A stretch of 6,501 nucleotides of DNA from an uncultured bacterium (GCA_900314375.1 OMVC01000046.1:1-6501), one strand, 5' to 3'. Numbered from the stretch's first letter, positions 1 to 5,973 are shown. A program made the numbers and translations. The notes: generated by a model not told the origin, from the sequence alone.

Positions 1-369
1 GAAGCCGAATTCTTCTCTTACGGTACAAATGACTTGACTCAAATGACATTTGGCTATTCAAGAGATGATGCTGAAGGTAAATTCTTGAAAAACTATGTAG
101 AACAAAAGATTTTACCTTGGAACCCGTTTGTAACTCTTGATTTCAACGGTGTAGGCAGATTGATTGAAATGTCAATCAACGAAGGCAGAGAAGTTAATTC
201 TTCATTGGTTGGCGGTATCTGCGGTGAACACGGCGGCGATCCTGATTCTGTAAAATATGCTCACAAAATCGGATTGAATTACGTATCTTGTTCACCATAC
301 AGAGTTCCTCAAGCAAGACTTGCGGCAGCTCAAGCAGTTATCGAATGTAAAAAAGCCGCTAAAGTGTAA
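1..369 (+). CDS. ppdK: Pyruvate, phosphate dikinase, C-terminal fragment (5' end outside window)
   Basis: Frame 1 is open from the first base to TAA at 367-369 and gives 122 residues, the end of the PEP/pyruvate-binding TIM-barrel domain of a roughly 870-residue enzyme. PPDK interconverts pyruvate + ATP + Pi and PEP + AMP + PPi in the cytosol, usually serving glycolysis or gluconeogenesis in anaerobes. Family signatures are plain: GTNDLTQMTFG with SRDD near the start, GGICGEHGGDP at residues 72-82, whose Cys (codon 220-222) corresponds to the family's catalytic acid/base cysteine, and SCSPYRVPQARLAAAQA near the end. The related PEP synthase and PTS enzyme I lack this exact combination, so the assignment is firm. 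The N-terminal ATP-grasp and phospho-histidine domains are not in the window. A hairpin terminator follows about 45 bases after the stop, so this is the last gene of its transcript. Confidence 0.97.
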   Translation, partial: EAEFFSYGTNDLTQMTFGYSRDDAEGKFLKNYVEQKILPWNPFVTLDFNGVGRLIEMSINEGREVNSSLVGGICGEHGGDPDSVKYAHKIGLNYVSCSPYRVPQARLAAAQAVIECKKAAKV

Positions 370-414
370 AAATATTTTTCTCTCTGCTAAAAACAAAAGA
401 GGGTAAAGTATAAT

Positions 415-472
415 AAAAGCGAGAAATTTAAGATTCTGAAATAAATTTGGAATGACAAATTTCTCGCTTTTT
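415..472 (+). terminator. Rho-independent terminator after ppdK
   Basis: A perfect 15-bp inverted repeat, bases 415-429 (AAAAGCGAGAAATTT) against 457-471, encloses a 27-base loop and ends in a run of five T (468-472) preceded by the GCGAG/CTCGC core. The loop itself contains a small ATTC/GAAT pairing (433-436 with 450-453) that could shorten the effective loop. The A-run on the 5' side means it could also work on the opposite strand, but no - strand gene reads into it here. It lies 46 bases downstream of the ppdK stop. Confidence 0.85.
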
Positions 473-517
473 AACTATATTAAATATAAATAATTTTATC
501 AAATATACAAAAGATTT

Positions 518-549
518 TTCATAAATATTTATATGTAAATATTTATGAA
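518..549. repeat. AT-only palindrome between ppdK terminator and the calpain-like gene
   Basis: Bases 518-531 and 536-549 are perfectly complementary over 14 bp around a 4-base centre (TATG). Only one pair in each arm is G:C. The right arm is followed directly by eight T (550-557), which makes it look like a weak second terminator. It could equally be an operator or a simple AT-rich structure just upstream of the promoter candidate for the next gene. The sequence does not decide between these. Confidence 0.45.
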
Positions 550-563
550 TTTTTTTTAAAGTT

Positions 564-592
564 TTGTTGTTGATTTGTCGATATCTTATTTA
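564..592 (+). promoter_or_regulatory. Candidate sigma-70 type promoter for the calpain-like gene
   Basis: TTGTTG at 564-569 and TATTTA at 587-592 are separated by 17 bases, in an AT-rich region 25 bases before the ATG at 617. Both hexamers are imperfect (4-5 of 6 to consensus), and in such AT-rich DNA similar matches arise by chance. A separate promoter is expected here because a strong terminator closes the ppdK transcript upstream. Confidence 0.3.
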
Positions 593-616
593 GTGTAAAA
601 GAAATAGGAGAATAGA

Positions 617-3223
617 ATGACAGATTTAAACAAAATTGATAAATTATCTCGCCAATACGATAATAAGAAAATTACTTATACAGATAATAATGGCGAGAAA
701 AAAGAAGTCAAATTAAGTGTTTTTTCGGAAGATATGACCATAACTGCCGATGTAAAGGATGCTATGGGGCATTTTAATATTCGCAAAGACCATAAATTAG
801 ATAAAGAAGAAGTTGCTATATTTAAAAAAGTTATAAATGATTATGCAGGAGCTGATAAAACACTTGATGATAATGAAATCCTCCAAATTTTCGGTTTGAC
901 TGCCGGAACACCTGAAGCTGATAAAACATTAAAGCAATTTAAAACAGTGTTAGAGCGCCAAACAACCGGTTCTACTACAACAACGCAAGAAGATGAATCA
1001 GGAAATAAAATAACAAGCACTTTTAATGCTGACGGTTCCGGAACCGTTATTAAAACAGGAAAAGACAAACAGGGCAATCCATATTCCGAAACACTAACAT
1101 ATAATAAAGGCGGAATTTTAGCTAAAAGGGTTACAACAAATTCTGTCGGAACAATTACTTCCGAATATACCAGCAATGAAAACGGGCAGCCTGTAACAAT
1201 TAATACTACAATGACAGATAAATCGGGTAAGGTTGTTTCAACATCTGTTGCAAAATATACATACGAAGATAACAAAAAGAAAACCTCTGAGGTGGTTGTA
1301 AAAGATTCAAAAGGTACAAAAACAACCAAAGAAACATATACATATAATGAACAAGGTTTAATGACCAAAAAAGAAGGAATTGTGACCGGTCCAAAAGTAT
1401 TTCAATTACCAAACGGAACAACAATTCCGGAGCAGCATAATTATTCAGTTGAAAATGAATACAATTCTGATGGTAAAGTGACAAAAACTGTTAGAAAAGA
1501 AGGTTCCGGAAATATTAATGGCAAAACAGTTACCATACTTTATAACGAAAACGGAAAAATATCACGTCAGGAAACTGCAGAGCAAAAATTAGTATTCTAC
1601 AAGGATTCTGACGGCAAAATGAAAGTTCGTAAAGAACAAGTTTTAAGGACAATTGATTACACATATCATGAAAACGGTAATAAAGCTCAAGTTGTAATGC
1701 ATAATGTTGATTCTACCGGCAAACCGAGCGATTCAACTATTCAATATGCACAAGACGGAAAAACTATAGTTGCGCAAGACAAAGTATTCTATAAACGGGG
1801 AGCTAAAATAGAAGATCACTATGAAGGCGCAAATATTAATAATCGTGTGGATTTACCTTCTCAAAGAACAGAATATGAAGAAGATGGTATTACAATAAAA
1901 CAGAAAACAATCAATAAATTTGATGATAACGGAATACTAATCGGGCGTGAGGTTTATGATAAAGACGGTAAACTTATAAAAAGTTATGATTTTTCTACCG
2001 TTGACGGAAATTTTGAAATATCCAATCAAATCGGTAGAGGTGATTGCTACTTCTTAAGTGCCATAAACTCATTAGCAGAATCAGAAGACGGGCACAAATT
2101 ATTACAGCAGAATTTAAAAATAGAAAAAGATTCAAACGGCAATAATGTATATACCATATCATTTCCGGGGGCATCAAAAACCAGAGAAGCTTTATTAAAA
2201 GCTAATGGTATAAAAGTTGATGAAAGCAAGATATATTTTCAAGATTCATATTCCATTACGGAAGCAGAATTGAAAGAGGCTGCAAAGAAAGCCGGAATAA
2301 GGTATTCTGCAGGTGATAAAGACGTATTGCTTTTAGAAGTCGCTTTTGAAAAATACAGAAAAGACATATTTAAAACACGTCAAGCTAATAATATTCCTGC
2401 TACATTTGCACTGCAAGGTTTTGGCACATTTGATTCAAAATGTATAGCTCAAGGTGATTATTTGAGTAATGGTCAACCGGCAGATGCTATGTATGCAATG
2501 ACAGCGATACCAAGTGAGGTTTATAGTGCAAAGAATACTCCTGTTTGTTATGTAGACTCTGACTTGAATATGCACTTGACGGACGAAAACGGTAATATTA
2601 TTGACGGACAAACAAAAGCCGCACCTTCTACTCAAGAAGAAAAAGACGCAAGTGCGCGTATTACAAAATTGCTAAATGAACTTGAACAGGATTCGGCAGA
2701 TGGTAAGATAGATAATTTTGCGGCAACTGTCGGGATTCGCGTATCTACTCAGGAAGTAAACGGACATTGTATAAAAGGCGGCGGGCATGCTTTGACGGTT
2801 CTTAAAGTTACAGCTGATACCGTAACTTTATCAAATCCTTGGAGTCCGGATACATATATTACAATGCCAAGAAAAGATTTTGAAATGGCAGCTTTAAGTT
2901 TAACAGTAACTCCTATAAATCAAGCAGGAGTGCAGGCAGCAGCCCAGAGCGGTCAGCAAGCACAAGGGCCGGAATCCTCTCAAAACCCGAGCGCACCTGC
3001 AAATAAACCTAATTTCACAGTGCCTAAAGGTAAAGGGTATATTACATTGATTCGTGAAGAATTGAAAAAACAAGGAATACCTTTAACCCGAGAAAATATC
3101 AGAAAAGCTCAAGAACAATTTGAGCAGGCAAATCCGGGACAAGTGAAAATCTCAAAGAAAACAGGAAATAAATATCTGTATGCGTATGCCAAAATATATA
3201 TTCCTCAATTCAAAATGGATTAG
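617..3223 (+). CDS. Large calpain-like (family C2) cysteine protease with EF-hand-like loops, YD-like repeats and LysM-like C-terminus
   Basis: The product has 868 residues. The ATG is preceded by AGGAG at 606-610 with 6 bases between. Visible layout: two degenerate EF-hand-like loops at about 54-65 and 76-87 (both keep Asp5, Leu8, Asp9, Glu12 of the loop; the second lacks an acid at position 1). About 120-460 is Thr/Lys-rich with roughly a dozen YNxxGK/YDKDGK-type beta repeats resembling YD or YwqK repeats. The protease core spans about 465-765: Gln471 and Cys477 in QIGRGDCYFLSAI, a helix DVLLLEVAFEKYRKD (569-583) matching the calpain LLEKAYAK helix, His724 in GGGHALTV, and Asn740-Pro-Trp. 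So the Gln/Cys/His/Asn set is complete and an active thiol endopeptidase is expected. An Ala/Gln/Ser/Pro-rich linker (about 768-800) precedes a 60-residue LysM-like domain ending YAKIYIP. No signal peptide or membrane segment is seen, so location is open (cytosolic or non-Sec export). Substrate is unknown. Family assignment of the protease is firm; the other domains are by eye. Confidence 0.9.
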   Translation: MTDLNKIDKLSRQYDNKKITYTDNNGEKKEVKLSVFSEDMTITADVKDAMGHFNIRKDHKLDKEEVAIFKKVINDYAGADKTLDDNEILQIFGLTAGTPEADKTLKQFKTVLERQTTGSTTTTQEDESGNKITSTFNADGSGTVIKTGKDKQGNPYSETLTYNKGGILAKRVTTNSVGTITSEYTSNENGQPVTINTTMTDKSGKVVSTSVAKYTYEDNKKKTSEVVVKDSKGTKTTKETYTYNEQGLMTKKEGIVTGPKVFQLPNGTTIPEQHNYSVENEYNSDGKVTKTVRKEGSGNINGKTVTILYNENGKISRQETAEQKLVFYKDSDGKMKVRKEQVLRTIDYTYHENGNKAQVVMHNVDSTGKPSDSTIQYAQDGKTIVAQDKVFYKRGAKIEDHYEGANINNRVDLPSQRTEYEEDGITIKQKTINKFDDNGILIGREVYDKDGKLIKSYDFSTVDGNFEISNQIGRGDCYFLSAINSLAESEDGHKLLQQNLKIEKDSNGNNVYTISFPGASKTREALLKANGIKVDESKIYFQDSYSITEAELKEAAKKAGIRYSAGDKDVLLLEVAFEKYRKDIFKTRQANNIPATFALQGFGTFDSKCIAQGDYLSNGQPADAMYAMTAIPSEVYSAKNTPVCYVDSDLNMHLTDENGNIIDGQTKAAPSTQEEKDASARITKLLNELEQDSADGKIDNFAATVGIRVSTQEVNGHCIKGGGHALTVLKVTADTVTLSNPWSPDTYITMPRKDFEMAALSLTVTPINQAGVQAAAQSGQQAQGPESSQNPSAPANKPNFTVPKGKGYITLIREELKKQGIPLTRENIRKAQEQFEQANPGQVKISKKTGNKYLYAYAKIYIPQFKMD

Positions 3224-3909
3224 TTTGAGCTGATTTCCCTATCCCATTGGGCAAGAAAATATAAGCCCAATACAAAATATGTAAACCACATTAAAATAGT
3301 TGCAAAACAATGAGAACCGTTTAAATATGCGCCAATCCACATTACGGTGCATAAGGCGTTTACGATTGTCCAAACATACCATTGCTCGATGCAGCGTTTG
3401 ACGGTTAAAATGAATGCAATTATTGATAATACGGTTGTGGTTGAATCTATCAGCGGATTTTTGTCGTTATATTTTAATAAAATAAAGTATCCGACAGCTG
3501 ATAAAACCAATGCGCATAATAAATATATTATTCGTTCTGTATCGGATAATCTTGTTTTATAAATTACTTTTGTATCTTGTTTCATGTGGTTTTTCCATTT
3601 CGCAATTCCGACAAACTGCATAGGGAAATAATAGAGCATGTTCAAGCATAAATTCCCCCAAAAACCGTTTTTAAATGAGATATATGAATAGCAAATGTTT
3701 GAAATCATACCGAACATATAGCAAGAAATTTTGCCTTTGCCTGCGGTTATAGTTGCGCAAATTCCGCAAATAGCAGAGATTAAAGCAACTGTTTTATCTT
3801 TCATATAGATTGAGATAAGAGCGATTAATATAATTTCTGCAGGAAAAATTATTCGCTCAATTTTTCCCCATCCTTTCAATTCACCTTTTATAAATTCGAC
3901 TATATTCAT
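3220..3909 (-). CDS. pnuC: PnuC-type nicotinamide riboside (vitamin B3 nucleoside) transporter
   Basis: The 229-residue integral membrane protein has seven or eight hydrophobic segments (roughly 20-36, 40-57, 62-78, 86-104, 126-145, 157-171, 178-196, 202-221). PnuC proteins are facilitators that let nicotinamide riboside into the cell, where phosphorylation traps it for NAD synthesis. Family marks visible here are AGKGKISCYMFG (56-67), FKNGFWGNLCLNMLYYFPMQFVG (split over 79-101) and RCIEQWYVWTIVN (172-184). The last includes the WxxWxxxN substrate-site motif, whose Asn is typical of nicotinamide riboside rather than thiamine carriers; that specificity is inferred from family knowledge. ATG starts one base after the aroH stop, with only a weak AAGAAAA as ribosome site, so translation is probably coupled to aroH. 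It is the last gene of the leftward group; its stop overlaps the stop of the calpain-like gene by 4 bp, and I see no intrinsic terminator. No NAD-salvage kinase is in view. Confidence 0.9.
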   Translation of the reverse strand: MNIVEFIKGELKGWGKIERIIFPAEIILIALISIYMKDKTVALISAICGICATITAGKGKISCYMFGMISNICYSYISFKNGFWGNLCLNMLYYFPMQFVGIAKWKNHMKQDTKVIYKTRLSDTERIIYLLCALVLSAVGYFILLKYNDKNPLIDSTTTVLSIIAFILTVKRCIEQWYVWTIVNALCTVMWIGAYLNGSHCFATILMWFTYFVLGLYFLAQWDREISSN

Positions 3910-3910
3910 T

Positions 3911-4261
3911 TTATTTTCTTAAATCTTTTGCGCCTTTCAAATATACAAACTGCGGTTCAAAATCATTTTCGCAATTATAAACAACCAGAACCCGCAAACA
4001 CATTTTTAAAGAATTAGGGACATCAAGTTCATGAAAACACATCATAGCAACTTTATTCCAACCAAAGTCAATTCTGGCATATTTTGCGGGGAAGTCAGCA
4101 TTCAAATCAGATGTTGTTGTAAAAATTACATGAGAAATTTTTTCCTTATCAATATGATTTGTTTTTACAAGCTCTGTCAATAATTCTAAAGTCGCTTGCT
4201 TTAGTGCTTCTTTTGAATTGTCATCAACTGTTATTGCTCCGCGAATACCTTTTGTAATCAA
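3911..4261 (-). CDS. aroH: Chorismate mutase, monofunctional AroH type (TTG start)
   Basis: This enzyme converts chorismate to prephenate, the branch point to phenylalanine and tyrosine, as a cytosolic homotrimer in its family. I choose TTG at 4259-4261, giving 116 residues. With this start the active-site residues fall at the B. subtilis AroH positions: Arg7 (KGIRGAITV), Lys60 and Arg63 (FPAKYAR), Cys75 and Glu78 (MCFHELD), Arg90, and Tyr107 for Tyr108. A ribosome site AAAGGGG (4270-4276) sits 8 bases upstream. An upstream in-frame TTG at 4303 would add 14 residues (RPPRNILLKG...) not expected in the family and would run through a repeat. The protein is slightly shorter than B. subtilis AroH (127) at the C-terminus. 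The gene lies 106 bases after fmt and one base before pnuC in the same direction, away from other aromatic amino acid genes. Identification is firm. Confidence 0.93.
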   Translation of the reverse strand: MITKGIRGAITVDDNSKEALKQATLELLTELVKTNHIDKEKISHVIFTTTSDLNADFPAKYARIDFGWNKVAMMCFHELDVPNSLKMCLRVLVVYNCENDFEPQFVYLKGAKDLRK

Positions 4262-4269
4262 ATTCTCTA

Positions 4270-4276
4270 CCCCTTT
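4270..4276 (-). promoter_or_regulatory. Ribosome binding site that fixes the aroH TTG start
   Basis: On the - strand AAAGGGG is followed after 8 bases (TAGAGAAT and its last T before the codon) by TTG at 4261. This is a normal Shine-Dalgarno distance and the best one near any aroH start candidate. It is also the third copy of the AAAGGGGTA element in the fmt-aroH gap. Confidence 0.6.
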
Positions 4277-4299
4277 CAATAAAATGTTCCGAGGGGGAC

Positions 4300-4377
4300 G
4301 CAACTTTAATAGCTACATTTACCCCTTTCGATAAAAAATTAAAGTTAAGCAACTTTGTCAGTCACATTTACCCCTTT
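4300..4377 (-). repeat. Imperfect 49-bp-period tandem duplication of the fmt 3' end
   Basis: Bases 4300-4328 and 4349-4377 match at 24 of 29 positions with a period of 49. On the - strand each copy reads AAAGGGGTAAATGT, seven variable bases, then AAAGTTGC. The first copy (4349-4377) contains the last codons and stop of fmt. A third, shorter copy of the leading element (AAAGGGGTA, 4269-4276 region) lies 52 bases further on and is the aroH ribosome site. The arrangement looks like slippage or duplication of the gene end followed by decay. Positions 4301-4367 are otherwise non-coding. Confidence 0.75.
4333..4356 (-). terminator. Weak terminator-like hairpin in the fmt-aroH gap
   Basis: On the - strand AAAGTT (4356-4351), a four-base loop and AACTTT (4346-4341) form a 6-bp stem with one G:C pair, followed by AATTTTTT (4340-4333). 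The U-run is good but the stem is very weak. At most it would attenuate reading from fmt into aroH. It may be a chance feature of AT-rich DNA. Confidence 0.25.
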
Positions 4378-5282
4378 TTCACACCGTTATACCAATCAGA
4401 AGCAAGCATCTCGCCTTTGCCTTCAGGCTTTACTTTTAAAAGTCTTAAAAGCCCGTCAGAGCACGCAATGTCAACTCCGTTTTTGGAATGTGAAACTATT
4501 TCGCCTGTTTTACCTGAACCTTCAATCGGCAAACTTTCTATAACTTTTATTATTTTTTCGTTCAATATAAAATATGCACTCGGGCTTCTGCAAACTCCGC
4601 GAACCAAATTATGAATATCTTTGTTTGATTTGTTCCAATCGATTAAACATTCTTCTTTGGTAAGTTTAGGAGCCATGCAAACTCCATTTTCACATTGTTT
4701 TTCAGGTTTTAAAGTGCCGTTTTTTAATTCGATAAGTGTTTGTTCAATCATTTGAGGCGATTTTTCCCCGATTTCTTCCCACAATTGTTCGCAATTCATA
4801 CTGTCTGATATCGGGATGACAAGTTTTTGGCAGATATCACCGCAATCAAGCCCTAATTCAGTTATCATTGTGCAAATCCCCGTTTCTTTATCGCCATTAA
4901 TTATTGCTCTTTGAATAGGGTTTGCACCTCTGTATTTTGGCAACAATGAAGCATGAAGATTTATTGTTTCATATTTCGGAATATCTAAAACTTCTTGTGA
5001 TAAAATTTGTCCGAAAGCAAAAGTTACAAAGAAATCAGGCTCTAATTTTTTTAATTCTTCTTGAATATCAGGTTCTTTTCTTATTGATTTCGGTTGAAAT
5101 ACGGGAATATTATGTTCAAGCGCATATTTTTTTATGGGTGATGCTTGCAATTTGTGTCCTCTGCCTGCCGGTTTGTCAGGTTGAGTTACAACCGCAAGAA
5201 CCTCTATATTATCTGAATTGTTCAAATAATCCAATGATTTTAAGCCGATATCAGGTGTTCCGAAAAATACAATTTTTATCAT
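4368..5282 (-). CDS. fmt: Methionyl-tRNA formyltransferase
   Basis: Fmt transfers a formyl group from 10-formyltetrahydrofolate to methionyl-initiator tRNA in the cytosol, making fMet-tRNA for translation start. The 304-residue product has the usual length. The N-terminal formyltransferase domain (about 1-200) starts MIKIVFFGTPDIG, has the tRNA-contact loop PDKPAGRGHK (35-44), and keeps the catalytic trio Asn108, His110 (INLHASLLPKYRGANPIQRA) and Asp146 (ELGLDCGDI) at the same numbers as in E. coli Fmt. The C-terminal beta-barrel tRNA-binding domain (about 205-304) contains LIDWNKSNKDIHNLVRG and SPSAYF. The ATG overlaps the def stop as ATGA (5279-5282), so the two are translationally coupled in the conserved def-fmt pair. 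The gene ends in KKG-TAA, and this end sequence is repeated downstream. Confidence 0.98.
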   Translation of the reverse strand: MIKIVFFGTPDIGLKSLDYLNNSDNIEVLAVVTQPDKPAGRGHKLQASPIKKYALEHNIPVFQPKSIRKEPDIQEELKKLEPDFFVTFAFGQILSQEVLDIPKYETINLHASLLPKYRGANPIQRAIINGDKETGICTMITELGLDCGDICQKLVIPISDSMNCEQLWEEIGEKSPQMIEQTLIELKNGTLKPEKQCENGVCMAPKLTKEECLIDWNKSNKDIHNLVRGVCRSPSAYFILNEKIIKVIESLPIEGSGKTGEIVSHSKNGVDIACSDGLLRLLKVKPEGKGEMLASDWYNGVKKG

Positions 5283-5833
5283 AATTGAGATTTCATTTCC
5301 TCTTCATCAATAAGTTTATCAGGGTCTATGCTTGGCAAATTGTATTTTTTCAATACTTCTTCCGCTTCAAACCTGTTTAGGCAGTGGTCAATAAACAAAA
5401 TGCCGTCAAGGTGGTCGTTTTCATGCTGAATAGCGCGAGCTAAAAGGTTTCCGCCTTTAACTTCCATAACAAAAGGTTTTCCGTGTTCGTTTGTTGCCTT
5501 TACCATAATATCTTTGTATCTGACAACGTCTGTGTAGGCTTCAGGAAAACTTAAACACCCTTCGTTACTTTTTATTGCACCGCTTTTTTTAATTATTTTA
5601 GGGTTTATAAACACCATAGGGTCTAACGGTTCTTCTTTTGTAGAAGCATCAATAACAAAAACTCTTAAATTAACGCCGATTTGCGGAGCTGCCAGCCCTA
5701 CGCCGTTTTGAGCATACATAGTGTCAAACAAATCTTGTACCAAATCCGTGATTTTGCGTGATACTTTATGAACCTCTTTTGACGGTTCTCTCAATGATGG
5801 TGTTCCATAGTGCAAAACCTTCTTTATAGACAT
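5279..5833 (-). CDS. def: Peptide deformylase
   Basis: Def removes the N-formyl group from the first methionine of nascent proteins at the ribosome exit, using a metal ion (usually Fe2+). All three family motifs are intact in the 184-residue product: GVGLAAPQIG (44-53), EGCLSFP (91-97) with metal ligand Cys93, and QHENDHLDG (136-144) with ligands His137 and His141 and catalytic Glu138. The EGCLSFP form and the short insert are typical of type 1 enzymes. After residue 160 the tail is charged and ends KSQL. The ATG at 5833 has a strong AAAGGAAGG site (5840-5848) with a 6-base spacer, the best ribosome site in the leftward group, which fits its being the first gene. Its TGA overlaps the fmt ATG by four bases. 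Confidence 0.98.
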   Translation of the reverse strand: MSIKKVLHYGTPSLREPSKEVHKVSRKITDLVQDLFDTMYAQNGVGLAAPQIGVNLRVFVIDASTKEEPLDPMVFINPKIIKKSGAIKSNEGCLSFPEAYTDVVRYKDIMVKATNEHGKPFVMEVKGGNLLARAIQHENDHLDGILFIDHCLNRFEAEEVLKKYNLPSIDPDKLIDEEEMKSQL

Positions 5834-5866
5834 AAATAACCTTCCTTTGCTAATCTTTATATAAAT

Positions 5867-5895
5867 ATGTTACTATAAATAGTACCCTGTTGCAA
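5867..5895 (-). promoter_or_regulatory. Candidate promoter for def-fmt-aroH-pnuC
   Basis: On the - strand TTGCAA (5895-5890) and TAACAT (5872-5867) are separated by 17 bases, ending about 33 bases upstream of the def ATG. Each hexamer matches the sigma-70 consensus at 4 of 6 positions. The -35 box is itself a palindrome. A promoter must lie in this 140-bp gap because the gene on the other side is divergent, but the exact boxes are uncertain. Confidence 0.35.
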
Positions 5896-5932
5896 TAAAA
5901 TGTAATGAAACATGGTATTTAAAAAGCTGATG

Positions 5933-5941
5933 TGTTATAAT
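5933..5941 (+). promoter_or_regulatory. Extended -10 promoter for the TPR protein gene
   Basis: TGTTATAAT (5933-5941) is a perfect extended -10 element: TG, one base, then consensus TATAAT at 5936-5941. No convincing -35 is seen at 17 bases upstream (TGGTAT at 5913-5918), which is typical of extended -10 promoters. Transcription would start near 5948, giving a leader of about 26 bases that contains the ribosome site GGAGGGTGA (5959-5967). Confidence 0.6.
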
Positions 5942-5973
5942 TAATTCGGAGTTAGGTTGGAGGGTGACCGATT

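Noticed and set aside
409..414. TATAAT box just before the ppdK terminator
   Set aside because: There is no -35 at the proper distance and no TG extension, and a transcript from it would meet the terminator hairpin immediately.
841..1368. 175-codon open frame on the - strand
   Set aside because: It lies wholly inside the calpain-like gene, opposite its Thr/Lys-rich repeats, has a Val/Leu/Ser-rich composition expected from reading that antisense, and no ribosome site.
3246..3271. Hairpin ATTGGGC/GCCCAAT with 12-base loop inside the end of pnuC
   Set aside because: Neither strand has a T-run after the 7-bp stem, so it is not supported as a terminator for either converging gene.
3347..3562. 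71-codon open frame on the + strand
   Set aside because: It is antisense to pnuC and has no recognisable features.
4922..5284. 120-codon open frame on the + strand
   Set aside because: It is antisense to fmt, whose identity is certain, and shows no family features or ribosome site.
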